From Tamarix chinensis (taxonomy: Eukaryota > Streptophyta > Magnoliopsida > Caryophyllales > Tamaricaceae), in contig CM060175.1 of the NCBI GenBank assembly GCA_030549775.1, forward strand, positions 37,074,318-37,138,317: a stretch of DNA of 64,000 bases. Direction: 5' to 3'. Below are positions 37,648-48,914 of this stretch, piece by piece. Both the position numbers and the translations under genes were made by a program. Positions within the stretch are counted from its first letter, which is position 1. The number at the start of each line of letters is the position of its first letter. The notes below the pieces were generated by a model. The model was not told where the DNA came from. It worked only from the letters and a program-made list of their open reading frames with translations, and ran no database searches.

Positions 37648-38765
37648 TCTGATAAGAATTGACACAAAGCAGTAGCTTGCTCCCTACTCTAAATGCACTC
37701 AAAAGATAGAATAAGATAACCCTAAAAGATAGAATTAAGCATTTTTTTTTACTAATTCAACTTTATTATCTCTTTACAATTATGACTGTAGTAATACTCC
37801 ATATTTCATGTCCAAATTGTTGATTAATTTCTCCTCATGCAGATACCACATTTAGCCCTTCCATGCAATATATTTTTTTCCCTCCATGCATACCATGCAC
37901 ACGCCTCTATTTCTAGTGACTTGACGGCAAGCTTTGTCCATAACATGCAATGTAGTCATATATTTTCCTTCAAATTTGTAGGGGATCTCCTCTAATTAGA
38001 GGATAATATGTTCTATAATAATAAATGTTATGTCTTAAGCATTTTCTTTTGAATTAGCACTAATACTCAAGTTATAAAAGCATAATCCACTATCCTAGGG
38101 CATGATACAATTTGTAATGATGTATAATATCTACGCATGTAGCCATTTCTTTCACCATAACCCTAGTGATTTTTGAGCGTGTCTGTGTCTTATCATTGAA
38201 TATTCTCTATGATGGTAGGTAGAAGTAAGTATCTTAATATTAGTTATCTATTTCTTCATCCCCTTTTACCCCATTAAAGCCATCTTAAAATGGAGTTCAA
38301 TGTAGCTATAGTATGAGTAAATATAATTCCACAAATCATTTTCATCCATATTTGGTCAGAAATGGGTGGTAGAAAAATAGGAATTTGATGGTTGGATTAT
38401 CCTCTTCACTTAAACATAAAAGTATTTTCCTTCCCCATGTTCATCTTTCACATCATGTCTATAGTATACAATCAATGCATGATAATGAACCACAATATAA
38501 GTTTTTAATGATAAATGGAAATAGTGTTCTATACTTATCCTCGTCACATAAAGATAAAAGTATTTTCCATCCCCATGTTCATCTTTTGCATCTTGTCTAT
38601 AGTTTACGATCAATTCTTGATAATGAACAACAATAACATTTTCTATTCTAGAATGGAAATAGTGTTCCATACCATTTTCTAATAGCTCATAAGCTTTATC
38701 TATATTGTATTTATCCCCTATACATGATCAGTATTTAGAACTAAAGCTAAAATTAAGGTAAAAGA
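37648..38765 (-). other. Possible pol-side remnant with a tandem duplication
   Basis: If the polypurine tract at 37632-37647 is real, this is the 3' part of the internal region of a minus-sense element, but no integrase motif is legible. The notable part is a direct duplication of 138 bp: 38398-38535 and 38536-38673. Both strands stay open across it (83 codons from 38385 on +, 86 codons from 38670 on -). No known protein is recognised. Confidence 0.35.
38398..38673. repeat. 138-bp tandem duplication
   Basis: Two head-to-tail copies starting TATCCTCTTCACTTAAACAT and TATCCTCGTCACATAAAGAT, each ending near ATAGTGTTCxATAC. The unit length is a multiple of three and contains no in-frame stop in one frame on each strand. 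Confidence 0.8.
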
Positions 38766-40051
38766 TGATGTAGGAGCATCTTAATCTTACTCTTCTACTA
38801 GTAAAGAATAAGAGTTAGCATACTTAGAGATAGTACCAATTATTCTTGAAGATCCTAATACTTATAATCTTTTGTTAAGTAACTCAGTTAGGTATTACAT
38901 ATTTTTGCAAGATCAATACATAAAAGATATCCATTTTACCAGAAAATGGTATTATAAGGACTGTGAAGTTACATTGAAGACAAGGCTATAAGACACAAAT
39001 CTTGATTATATTTCATTATTCAATGTATTACGTACTTAGGTTTTTGTGTTGCTTTTCCAATTTTATATATACCTTGTAATGTTTTGTAATTTGTAATTCT
39101 TGCTATTATATATGTAATATAGGCATGCACTCTAGTTAATATTTGTTAATTAGGCTAGGTAGATGTAATACCCCAAAACCTTAATTTAGGAATTTATAAT
39201 AAAATAGAGATTAATATGTGAGATCAATTAAATATAACATTTTTAATAAAATAATGTTAATTTGATGGGAGTAATCAAGATAAAAAAGGAAAACAATATA
39301 AGATTAAAATAGGGGAGATTAGTGTAATTTGTTACCTAAAATGGAATTTAGAAGATTTAACTAAAATTTCTAAATTAATATAAAAAGATTTAATTATTTT
39401 TATTTTTATTTTTAAAAATTCAAAAACATAAAAGGACCCCCACCTTTTTTTTTCCTTTTCCTTTATTCATGTTCCCCCTCGTTTCTTCCTTTTCCTTTTT
39501 TTCTTTCTTCCTTTCCTCTTTTTTCTTTTCTTTCTTCCCTCCTTCAGCCGGTAGGGCCTCGCCCGTGTAGCCTAGTCCTTTATGCCTTTCTCTCTTCCTT
39601 TTCTCCTTTATGTAGTCTAACCTCCATCCTCCTCCTTTTCTTTTTCTTGCTCTTTTCCCCTATGTTAGGCGAACCTAATCGCCCCTTCTTCTTTCTTCCT
39701 TTCTTTTCTTTCTCATGTGTGTGGGCTGACCCACTTTTTCCTTTCTCCTTGCCTTATTGGCCTACTCCCTTCTTCTTCTTCCTCCTCTTCTCCTTCCTTT
39801 GCACTGTAGGTCGCTCCTACCTTGCCACCACCTATCCTCCCCTGCACCTACACAACCCTGACCTACTCTCCATCTCATGTCCCATTTCTTTCAATTTCAA
39901 GACCAACCTACCTCCACACTACCCCTCCCTCGTGCCCTCCCCTTCCCTTTCTTACCCCCTACGACCCTACAACTTGTAGGCTTGTCCTCATCCTTTGCCC
40001 CTACTAGTGTATTGTCATAATCCTCCCTTGTCCTCTTCTCATCCCCATGCT

Positions 40052-40058
40052 TATAAAT
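40052..40058 (+). promoter_or_regulatory. TATA box of family A LTR copy c
   Basis: TATAAAT within CTTATAAATACCC, followed about 30 bp later by pyrimidine-rich CCCCTATTCC, a plausible start site. The same box stands in copies a and b. Confidence 0.65.
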
Positions 40059-40744
40059 ACCCTAGCATTGCCCCTATTCCTCTCCTTTTGTTCTACCCTA
40101 AAATCTCCCAAATCTCTTGAATCTCCGCACCACCGTACCTTTAGACGCCGCCCCAGCTGCTGCCGTGCATCCCCACCATCCAAACCACCACCCAACCTCT
40201 TCCTTGCATCACCCTCCACCAAAACAAACCACTCCCACCCTTAACTCCTCCTATGCATCTCTCCCTACTCATGCAAAGTGGGTAGCTTAAGTCGCCCTTT
40301 GCATCCTATTGCCTCCCCTTTTGCCGCCCTACGCTGCCTCCTTTGCCACAACCACCACCCCTACCTCCCTCTCAACCCCATAGACCTTCCCGTACATACC
40401 CATACCCTTCCTTTCCCCTATCTCACTCTCCTCCCTTCTCCTTCCTTCTCTACCACCCTTGGCCACCATAACCACCATCACTAGTGCCGCCACCTTGCCA
40501 CGCCACCACCACTAGTATAACCCTCCTTATCTAGGGAACCTATCCCCTCACAACCACCACCTCCCTTTCTCTCTTCTAACCCCAAAAACATAACTTTTCC
40601 AAACAACTTCCATTTCCACATCCACCACCATCTCTGTCATGCGTAGTTGCCACCACCACCCTAGCTGCCACCTCCACTTCTAGTTGTACCCTAACCCTTA
40701 CTATCACGTAAGTATAGATTATTTTGGTATAATTGTTATTTTAG

Positions 40745-40960
40745 CCTTTTTATCATCATCATCATCATCATCATTATTATTATTAATATTATCATTACTA
40801 TTCTACCATTATTATTATCATCATCATCATCATTACTATTATTAATCGTACTATGGTTAATACTACCACTAATATTATTATCAGCCACTTTAATAATACC
40901 AACCTTATTAATACTATTAGGACTATTAATATTATCATTATAAATATTAGTTTCGTACTA
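40745..40960. repeat. ATC/ATT microsatellite tract
   Basis: Runs of ATC and ATT trinucleotides with short interruptions, following the GTAAGTA site in copy c. Family A copies vary strongly in length and composition here. Confidence 0.85.
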
Positions 40961-41024
40961 AAAATTAATAAGGGATAATGAAAGGAAAAAGAGGGAGCTT
41001 AACACTAGTGTTCCACTTTTATAG

Positions 41025-41087
41025 GTGAACCAAATCTATCCCCAAAGTAGGCGTAGGAATCATGCTCCAAGCCAGGTGTCATTCTAG
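41025..41087 (+). other. Exon-like 63-nt block in copy c
   Basis: Preceded by CCACTTTTATAG and followed by GTAAGGATG. The same block with similar edges lies on the minus strand at 24300-24361 and 30025-30087. The flanking intervals are full of microsatellite or repeated units, so the block stands out as conserved. It may be an exon of a spliced LTR transcript; no RNA evidence is available. Confidence 0.4.
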
Positions 41088-42214
41088 GTAAGGATGTGGT
41101 TAAGGCCCAATATGTGTATTATGTGTTTATATGAGTTGGTTATATGTACATATATTACATGGTTATGGATTATGCACTTGTAGCTTAACTTGCTATGTAT
41201 GGAGCTAAGGTAAGTTGTATAGGTTTTATGGTGATGTGACTTGTACTTGTGTTGTGCTTATGAATTGCTACCCTATATGACATGCATGATTCAATTCCCT
41301 ATGTAGTAAGATGAGGTTGTGGGAATATGAAATAATTAAAGAGAGTGGAGTGTTAAGAGCGAAGTGAGAAAGGCCTAAGTATCTCATGACTTATGGATGG
41401 AAAAATAAAAGGATAATATGAATAAAATAAGAGGATGGAATAAATCATGAATAAGGATCATAAGGCCTTCATGGGGTGGTTAGTATCTTCATAGGGAGTG
41501 TAAGGGAAGAGTAGTTTTGGTGATTGGAGTCCATATGTGAAAAATAATATGTAGGTTGGTATAAGGGTGCATGGGGGACTTAGCTAGGGTTTGTGAGAAA
41601 AACCCTAAGTGAGGGAAGTATGTAGAAGGGAGAGTTAATTGAAGTGGTTAGAGTGTGGGATGAGAATGGAAGGGTGTCACATGGAGGGGGGAAAATGGGT
41701 CAAGTGGAAAGGGAAATGGTAAGTGAGGGTGATGAAGGGATGAAATAAAAGAAAGGGAGAAGTATGAGGGTTGGGGGACTAAATAGGGTTTTCATAGTCA
41801 TCTATGACATATAGGAAGTAAGGTTGTGATGTTGGGTGTGGTTTGAGTTGAGTGGTTTTATTGGAAGTAAAGGGGAGCATGGGCTATGTAGAGTAGGGAG
41901 AGGTTAAGCAACATAGGCCAAATTAGGGTTTTCTAAGGAAAACCCTAGGAAGCAATAGTGAGTTAAACTAGAGATATGGGAAAGTGGGCATTAACCCATA
42001 TATATATGAATATAGGCCTTTATGGTGAGTAAGAAAATGGGGGAGAAAGATGTATGGGAAATTCTATGATGTGTAAATGTCCCAAGATATAGGATGAGGT
42101 TTTTCAAGAGAGTAGGTATGAAAAGGGGTGAATGGGTAGTCAAATGGGCATGCATGTCTAGTTTGAAAGTATCTATTGAATAAGACATGAATAAGATACA
42201 AACCCAGACCGATG

Positions 42215-42545
42215 CACCGGCATAATAGTGGCCAAGTGGCCAAGTGTAGGGTGCCTTGGAGACTAATCCATCGGTGAATAATAGTGGCCTGGTGCATGTT
42301 GGTCTGTATGTTCCCAATCCACCATCTATAACATTGGGGGATTTCAAGCTCAATAGACCAAACCTTGATTGATAATAAGCCATGGAAAAGATACTAATTA
42401 CTTATAATGGAAGACCATGGGAGTCAGGGCTAGACCGATCTACCAGCATAATAGTGGCCCTGAGCACCTTGCCCTAATAATAGTGGCCTAGAGCATTCTT
42501 CCCTGGATGTTTTCAATCCACGAGCTATAATAGTGGGGTTCTCGT
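42215..42545 (-). repeat. CACTATTATA cassette in copy c
   Basis: On + it appears as CCGGCATAATAGTGGCC, GGTGAATAATAGTGGCC, CTATAACATTGGGG, CCAGCATAATAGTGGCC, CTAATAATAGTGGCC and GAGCTATAATAGTGGGG. These six units in two groups of three match copies a and d. Confidence 0.75.
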
Positions 42546-42763
42546 AGTCGTATAGACTTAAATTGAGAATGGTGTGAAAATGGGAATAATGGCCAGTAAT
42601 CTAATGAATATGTTTAACTTAACTAGTTCACTGCTTGTATTCTTTGTTTTTTATATTTAGCCTTAGCTGCATGGTTACCTTACTCAGTACATACTGTACT
42701 AATCACTCATTTCATGGGTCCCACTTATTCCCACAAGTAGTTGCCCCTTCTGAGTTGGTATAG

Positions 42764-42823
42764 GTAGAAGATGCTATATTTGATGACTATGATGCATTCG
42801 ATGCATTGGGTGCGGCTGAGTGA
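42764..42823 (+). other. Short conserved open block in copy c
   Basis: Starts right after GGTATAG and stays open 19 codons to TGA: VEDAIFDDYDAFDALGAAE. The matching blocks in copies a and b have the same edge and end. It is acidic and lacks a start codon of its own, so it would need upstream coding sequence to be translated. Confidence 0.4.
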
Positions 42824-43570
42824 TGGCCTATTGGACCTAGCATGAGGCCCATGATTGAGTGTTGTTTGAACTCATCTTTTCCTATTTTTACCATATCTTG
42901 GTAATTGTATTGTTTTCCCCTCAAGGTCTTTGACACTGTACTAGTTTTCTATTTCTATCATAGCTCTTTAATTGTGCACTCTGATTTTCTTTCTAATTAT
43001 GAATTATTAGAATCATTTTAGTTTTATTCTCTAATTGAATTAATTTCTTCTGAATTTTATAGCCTTATGGTTGGTACGAGACTGGTCAGGAGTCAGACAT
43101 GTACCGATCACAGTGGTAGCACCCCCTTGTCTGAGTGCATGGTTTTTTGTGTAGATGAAAATTTTCAATTGTGAAATTTGGGCGTATTATATTATATAGG
43201 CTTGGTGATTAAAGAGTAAGATAGGGCTACATGTGTGTATATATATATATTTCCTTGTACATTAATAACAACAAGAAGTAAATAATAAAAATTAACATTT
43301 GAGAGCTAACTTTTGAGTCCCTTTTTCTTCAACAAGTGAGAGTTGTCTTGATAAATTGAATATTGTTCTTTAGATAAAAATAAGTGATTTCTCTATTAAA
43401 ATGACTTGATCTTGGAGTAGATAAGGATAAACATATCAAGGTGCTAGCGAAACACATCAATCATATTTGACATTTCCAACATCTTGGAACCTAAATTTTC
43501 TTCCCTAATCATAAGATAAAAGGTCTTACTATATGAAAGAGTAATCATTCATTATCTTCTGCATTAAATT

Positions 43571-43586
43571 TGGTATCAAAACTAGG
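43571..43586 (+). promoter_or_regulatory. Primer binding site of element 2 (tRNA-Met type)
   Basis: TGGTATCAAAACTAGG, differing from the TGGTATCAGAGC core at the two G positions. It lies 7 bp past the assigned LTR end. Confidence 0.75.
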
Positions 43587-44400
43587 TTTTGGTTCGACAT
43601 AATTTTGGAGAAAACATCATCATCAAGTTTGAAATCAACAGATACATCACCATCAACTCTTTATTAAGATTCTTGATCTTTCTTATTTGTTTTATTTGAG
43701 TCTTTTTTGGTTTACTTAGAAAATTGAACACATTTGAATGCTCTCAAGTAGATTTTCATGGAGTAGATAATGTAACATAAGAATATTCAAAGGAATCTTG
43801 AATAATTACATGCATAAGAATTGACCAATAAGACTTGTTGCATGAAATGTTTTCAAAGTTATAAGAAAGAAAATCGTGTGTGTATGTTGTGTGTGTTCTA
43901 TTTGGTTTGATAAATTCATTCTACATAAACTCTTACATGTGGTGATCAATATTCATATTGCAATCGACCGTGTCTTTATTTATCTTATACCCAACTTTAT
44001 TGATCTGAGGAGTGTGTCCAATGTGTGTTTGATTTCTTAACTTTAAAGTGGTGTATTTCATAGTTTGGTCGAGTGTATTTTTGAACTATCTTCTTAGGAT
44101 GATTTTATATTAATGAATTATTTTTACCTTGACCATCTTACACAATGAAAGATAAAAATGTGCATGATTGTTGATAGTGCATTGAGTGGAGTAAATATAG
44201 CTTTATTGAATTCTACATGATGAACATAGGGATAAAAGTGTAAAGTGTGATAATTTCTTTCTTTGTGTGGCACATGTGACTAATGGTTGTGGGTTTGATT
44301 CATTAGAATCAAAATTTCCTATAATAACCAACCAAAGATAGAAGGGTGATAACTATTTGATTCGATTTTCCTAATCAAAACCCGAAAGATTTCTTACTTG
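43587..44400 (+). other. Leader of element 2
   Basis: AT-rich untranslated stretch of about 800 bp between primer site and gag. No other feature is seen. Confidence 0.5.
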
Positions 44401-44429
44401 TGATTAATTGTGCTAGTGAGTCAAAGTAA

Positions 44430-44985
44430 TGGAAAGGGATCCAAACTTTCAATCCAAGTTTGAGGTAATAAAAAATCTCTCAATCAATCTAGATACGACC
44501 AATGCTCAAATTAGGCAAATTTCTATAATGTAAATGGAATTACAAAGAATGAAATCTTAATTTGCCCAGCAAGAAGTTTAAGAAGTTTTCTAAGAAATGG
44601 CATGATAATGTTAGAAGGAATAGGGGAAGAGAAGGAAAATCCAAAATCAAAGCTTGTGATAAAATTAAGAAACATTTTGAAGATGAAATTTAAAGAGTAT
44701 GAGTAAGATAATTACATTAGATTGACTACTCTTAGATAAGAACTTCTAAGTGTTGAAAAATATGTTAGGGAGTTTAAAAGATTAGGACTTATATGTGACA
44801 TCCATCAGAACAAGGAACAAACACATGCTAGATTTATAGGTAAACTTAACATAATGATTTGATACAAAGTTGATAGCTGTCTATATGATTCTCTTAATGA
44901 TATGATTAAGCAATCTTTGAGATTTGAAAAGAAAATCAAGTCTTTGACATGTAATTTACTTTTTCTATGTACTACTCAAGTACTC
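44430..44985 (+). pseudogene. gag: Gag remnant of element 2
   Basis: ATG at 44430 opens MERDPNFQSKFEVIKNLSIN. After stops, the core appears as KWHDNVRRNRGREGKSKI and, frameshifted, as LTTLR-ELLSVEKYVREFKRL and LICDIHQNKEQTHARFIGKL (44784-44842). These motifs line up with the Gag core of element 1 (KLRQGLLGVEDYIREFERL and FIGGLN). The gene is cut at 44994 by a family A LTR and resumes with the zinc knuckle at 50590. Confidence 0.75.
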
Positions 44986-45664
44986 AAGCTATAATGTAAC
45001 ACCCCCAAAATTCACTACTGAAAAATTTCGTTAATTAAAAGGAAATTAGTGGAAGCAAATTAATAAAACATGAACTTTGGGAGTATTACCACCACACTTA
45101 CTACCAGACCAGTTCACTCGTACCGTTCTAGTACCAAGTGCTAAGGCTAAGAAAATGAAATACAATTTGAAAGGAATTCAACATACACAAATCAGAGTAG
45201 CGCATTAAATCGTTTATAAGAATTAAAATCCACCAATGGTGGTTACAGTAACAACATAACATTAGAAACCAGAAATTTAAAAAAGAAGAAGAAAAAACTC
45301 TAACGGTACCGGATAATTCCTTTCTCTCTTTCCCGTAGCCCACTTGAGTAGCACTTGAAAAGACCTGCAAGGGCACTGCTCATTGAATAGGCAGGGGCCC
45401 TACAAAGGGAATCCCTTCATTACTACTGTACTGAGTAACCCTTTAATACTACACTTAAAGACATGCCCGCATACGACACATAATGCAAGCTACATACATA
45501 ATTAATGAGAGGTGCATACATAACAATAACGTACATAATAATTTATAAGTCACGATCGATACTTTTGGCCTAAAGCTATGTCATAGTGTAAGATCAATAC
45601 ATTAAGGCCTTAAGCCATTATTCCGTCATCATTCAATCAATCTCATATTTTATATCCATGCGAG

Positions 45665-46055
45665 TACAAGAACCCCACTATTATAGCCGGTGGACCGGAA
45701 GTAATCACACAGGGCAGAACGCCTTTGACCACTATTATTACCGGTGGACCAGAAGGTAAACACATAGGGCAGAACGCACCTGACCACTATTATTTGCCGG
45801 TGGACCGGTCTGGCCCCGACTCACATGGTGTTCCACTATAAGTGATTAGTATTTTTCCATAATTTTATTCACACACATAACTGGTTTTATTGAGCTCGGG
45901 ACCCCCACTATTTTAGCCGGTGGACCGGAATATATATAAAATCATCATCCAGGGCACAACGCTCCTGGCCAGTATTATAACCGGTGGACCGGTACTCATA
46001 ATCACATACCAGGGCAACACGCTCCTGGACCACTATTATATCCGGTGGACCGGTA
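45665..46055 (-). repeat. CACTATTATA/CCGGTGGACCGG cassette in copy d
   Basis: Six units at about 45673, 45730, 45785, 45906, 45971 and 46031. Most read CACTATTATAxCCGGTGGACCGG, where CCGGT and ACCGG form a small inverted repeat. Between units stand AGGGCAGAACGC or AGGGCAACACGCTCCTGG. Confidence 0.85.
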
Positions 46056-46739
46056 CTCAATATCATAAATCAACTGGGCCCGGCTCATTAATATTTCACT
46101 TTCATAATTAGTATCTTTCCTTTTCTTAATCAGCACATCAATCATATTTATTTGCCTCGAACGGGAGATCAATAACCCGGGACACAAAGGTACACCGGTC
46201 GTACCGGTGCATATCAGCTACTCAGTACCCTTCAACCACGAATCCAAGGACACAAAGGTACCCTGATCGTACTGGTGCATAAAGATAACTCAGTACCCTA
46301 CTGACAAGGACACTTAATCCATAAGACTGCATACCCCCTAACTAGGTCTGTAGAGCTAGAAAGAGTAAGATATAGGGCCTGGCTGGGGCACAAAGGCACA
46401 CCAGCAAATACCAGAATAATCGTGGACTAAACCACGTCCTTAGGGTAGCGACCCCTAAGGAGTCACCATTCCCGATCTCGAGGTCTTTCACTTTAAGTGA
46501 TAGTGTCTTAATTAAAGTGATCACGAAAAGCACAACAATCGGATACTTATTCACTTTCAATCTTTTCGATATCATTAATTGTTTCTTATTCAGATGATTA
46601 TCCAGGATATCACAGAGAAAACCATTAAGGCCATACTAATTATCAAATACTCTTACTTGGCTAATCAGCATTATTTAAATCATATTATAATGGTCCACAA
46701 TCACAACGACATGTTAGGTACAAATTACTCATTGACCCC

Positions 46740-48250
46740 TTATACTTATATAATTGTTAAGTATCCATTCCTTACTCGCCAAATTACCATATTACCCTTT
46801 AGGTTACATAATTACCAAATTACCCCTTATATGGTTTAGGTTACCAAGTTATCCCCTACACTTTTTAAATCACCATTCACTCCTCATAATTGCTACGCTT
46901 ATCATATTTCCCATTTGGTTGGTTAGATTACCAAATCGCCCTTCTCCTTTGTTATAATTACTAAATTGCCCTTGAGTTGGATAAATTACTAAATTACCCT
47001 CCTTCATTATTGTGATTACTATTTTGCCCCTTTAGGTGGTTAAATAATTATCACTTTACCCTTTAATCGACTAAATTACCAAATTGCCCCTTTAGTTGGA
47101 TAAATTACCAAATTGCCCATCTCCTTTATCATAATTACCATTTTACCCCTCTCAATTATTTTAATTGTCATTTTACCCTTTTTAGTTATCATAAATCCCA
47201 AATTACCCTTCTTCATAATTACAAATATTAATTTACCCTTTTTCATAATCATAATTATTAATTTACCCTTCTCCATATTAATAATTACCATAATGCCCTT
47301 TAATTGGTTAATTTACCAAATTACCCTTCTCTAGTATCATACTTATCCAATTGCCCTTCTACAATCATAATTTAATTACTAAATTATCTTTCGTCGTTAT
47401 CATAATTACCAAGTTACCCCTACTCCCAAGTTTACCATAAATATCCTTTTAACTTACAAAATTACCCTTTTACCCCTTACTTCCAAATTACCATAATATC
47501 CTTTTATTTACAAAATTACCACAATACCCTATTTATAAAATTACCATAACACTCCTTTTACTTTACAAATTAACATTTTACCCTTTCACATCCAAAATTT
47601 ACCATCTTTATCTTTCCTTACATAATTACCATTTTTCCCTTCTTTTCCAAAATTACCATATTACCCATTTACTTATAAATTATTATTTCGCCATTCACTT
47701 ATACAATTACCATATTACCACTTATGAAATTACTATTTTGCCCCTCTACTTCCAAAATTTGCCACAATGCCCATTTACTTGAAAAATTACCATAATGCCC
47801 TCCTTCTTTCAAAATTACTATTTTACCCCTACTTCCGAAATTACCATTCTTATCTTTCCTTACAAAATTACCATATTACCTCTTTACTTATAAATTACCA
47901 TTTCACCATTCACTTATACAATTACCATATTACCACTAACTTATAAAATTACTATATTGCCCCTTGACTCCAAAATTATCGCTTTACCCTTTTCTCCAAA
48001 AATTACCGTAATACCCCTTTACTTATAAAATTATCATTTGGCCATTTAATCATAAGATTACCATATTATTCTTTTATCTCAAAAATTACCATAATACCCT
48101 TCTTTCTCACAACTTACAATTTATTCCTTTACTTAGAAATTATCTTTTAACCCCTTTCTTTTTAAATTACCAAATTACCCTTTTACTTATAAAATTACCG
48201 AAATACCCTCTTCACTTATAAAATTTCCACTTAACCCCTTTATTCACCAT
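46740..48250. repeat. TTACC/TTACCC minisatellite
   Basis: Dozens of imperfect units of about 20-30 bp alternate AATTACCAAATT-like and TTACCCCTTT-like words. The array is continuous for about 1.5 kb and gives spurious frames such as the NLPFF/ILPF repeats on + (47113-47334) and KKGKL repeats on -. It is absent at this size from copies a, b and c. Confidence 0.85.
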
Positions 48251-48564
48251 TTTTATGAACTTACCATCACTACATGAAATAATGATATTAGTACTTTATT
48301 CTTATCATCTAAGTCCACCAACTTGTCATTATTCAACATAATACTCATTAGCAACTACATACATTAGATCACATACTTCAGAAGCATAATTACTAAAATA
48401 CCCTTAGGCAATAATATTACTCATGCATTAGCAACATAATACATCATAAACAAGCATTTAATATTTCCATCAATAATCAAACTTCTTCCTTAATTATCAT
48501 ACCTACACATGGCACAAAGGTTATCATACTTTTCCTTTTTATCAAGCAATATAAGCAACCATAT

Positions 48565-48580
48565 ATATATATATATATAT
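48565..48580. repeat. (AT)n microsatellite
   Basis: A short run of alternating AT between the minisatellite and the exon-like boundary of copy d. Confidence 0.8.
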
Positions 48581-48890
48581 CATGCTAAGCACACAAACCA
48601 TGTATAAAATCATGCTAAATCCCTAATGTGCTAGCATATGTTTTTCCATCTATTTAAGGGAGGATTAACGGTTACCTTAATCCCGCAAAATATCAAATCT
48701 TACCGGTATCCCGGTTAAAGATTAAAGCTTTAATTAGCAACTCAACACCTAAAATAATATCATCCATCATCATTATGTTAGAAATAAGAATCCAAGCATA
48801 AAACTTTATAAAATTTAATTAATGAACACTTAACTTAAAATACTATTATACATTAAAAATTAGCCAAATAAATTATAAAATGAAGGGGAG

Positions 48891-48914
48891 CTCACGCTAC
48901 ATGAATAGCGTGAG
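48891..48914 (-). other. Perfect hairpin at the leader boundary of copy d
   Basis: CTCACGCTA (48891-48899) and TAGCGTGAG (48906-48914) are exact reverse complements around a 6-nt loop. It sits at the edge of the purine-rich leader, as does the inverted repeat at 25115-25150 in copy a, though the stem sequences differ. Confidence 0.7.

Larger units (their letters stand above)
39164..43191 (+). mobile_element. Family A LTR, copy c
   Basis: The only + sense copy of family A, and the easiest to read. Order: TGTAATACCCCAAAACC end; AT-rich U3; pyrimidine-rich DNA (39440-40045); TATA box at 40052-40058; pyrimidine-rich leader to 40707; GTAAGTA at 40708; ATC/ATT tract; exon-like block 41025-41087; CACTATTAT cassette on the minus strand (42215-42545); TTTTTTATATTTAG before 42661; ACTCAGTACATA box; open block 42764-42823; end GGGCGTATTATA. 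Flanks GTAGA and TTATA agree at 3 of 5. The + frames at 39647-40484 (Pro/Ser/Leu/His-rich) lie in the leader and are probably compositional. Confidence 0.75.
38766..43563 (+). repeat. 5' LTR of element 2, interrupted
   Basis: Starts TGATGTAGGAGCATC. About 770 bp once the insertion 39164-43191 is removed. It matches 3480-4068 and the beginning of the 3' LTR at 53756. The right boundary is placed at TTCTGCA, a few bases before the primer site. Confidence 0.7.

Noticed and set aside
39647..40484. Run of Pro/His-rich frames on + in copy c that might be a gene with a TATA box at 40052
   Set aside because: Part of the frames lies upstream of the TATA box, and the residues are not conserved in other copies. 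The possible transcript is reported as a finding instead.
45665..46055. Regularly spaced units looking like a CRISPR array
   Set aside because: Units are imperfect, spacing is irregular, the context is a plant LTR, and the spacers are themselves repeated words.
47076..47334. Membrane-like Ile/Leu/Phe repeats on + and Lys/Met/Ile repeats on -
   Set aside because: Direct translation of the TTACC minisatellite.
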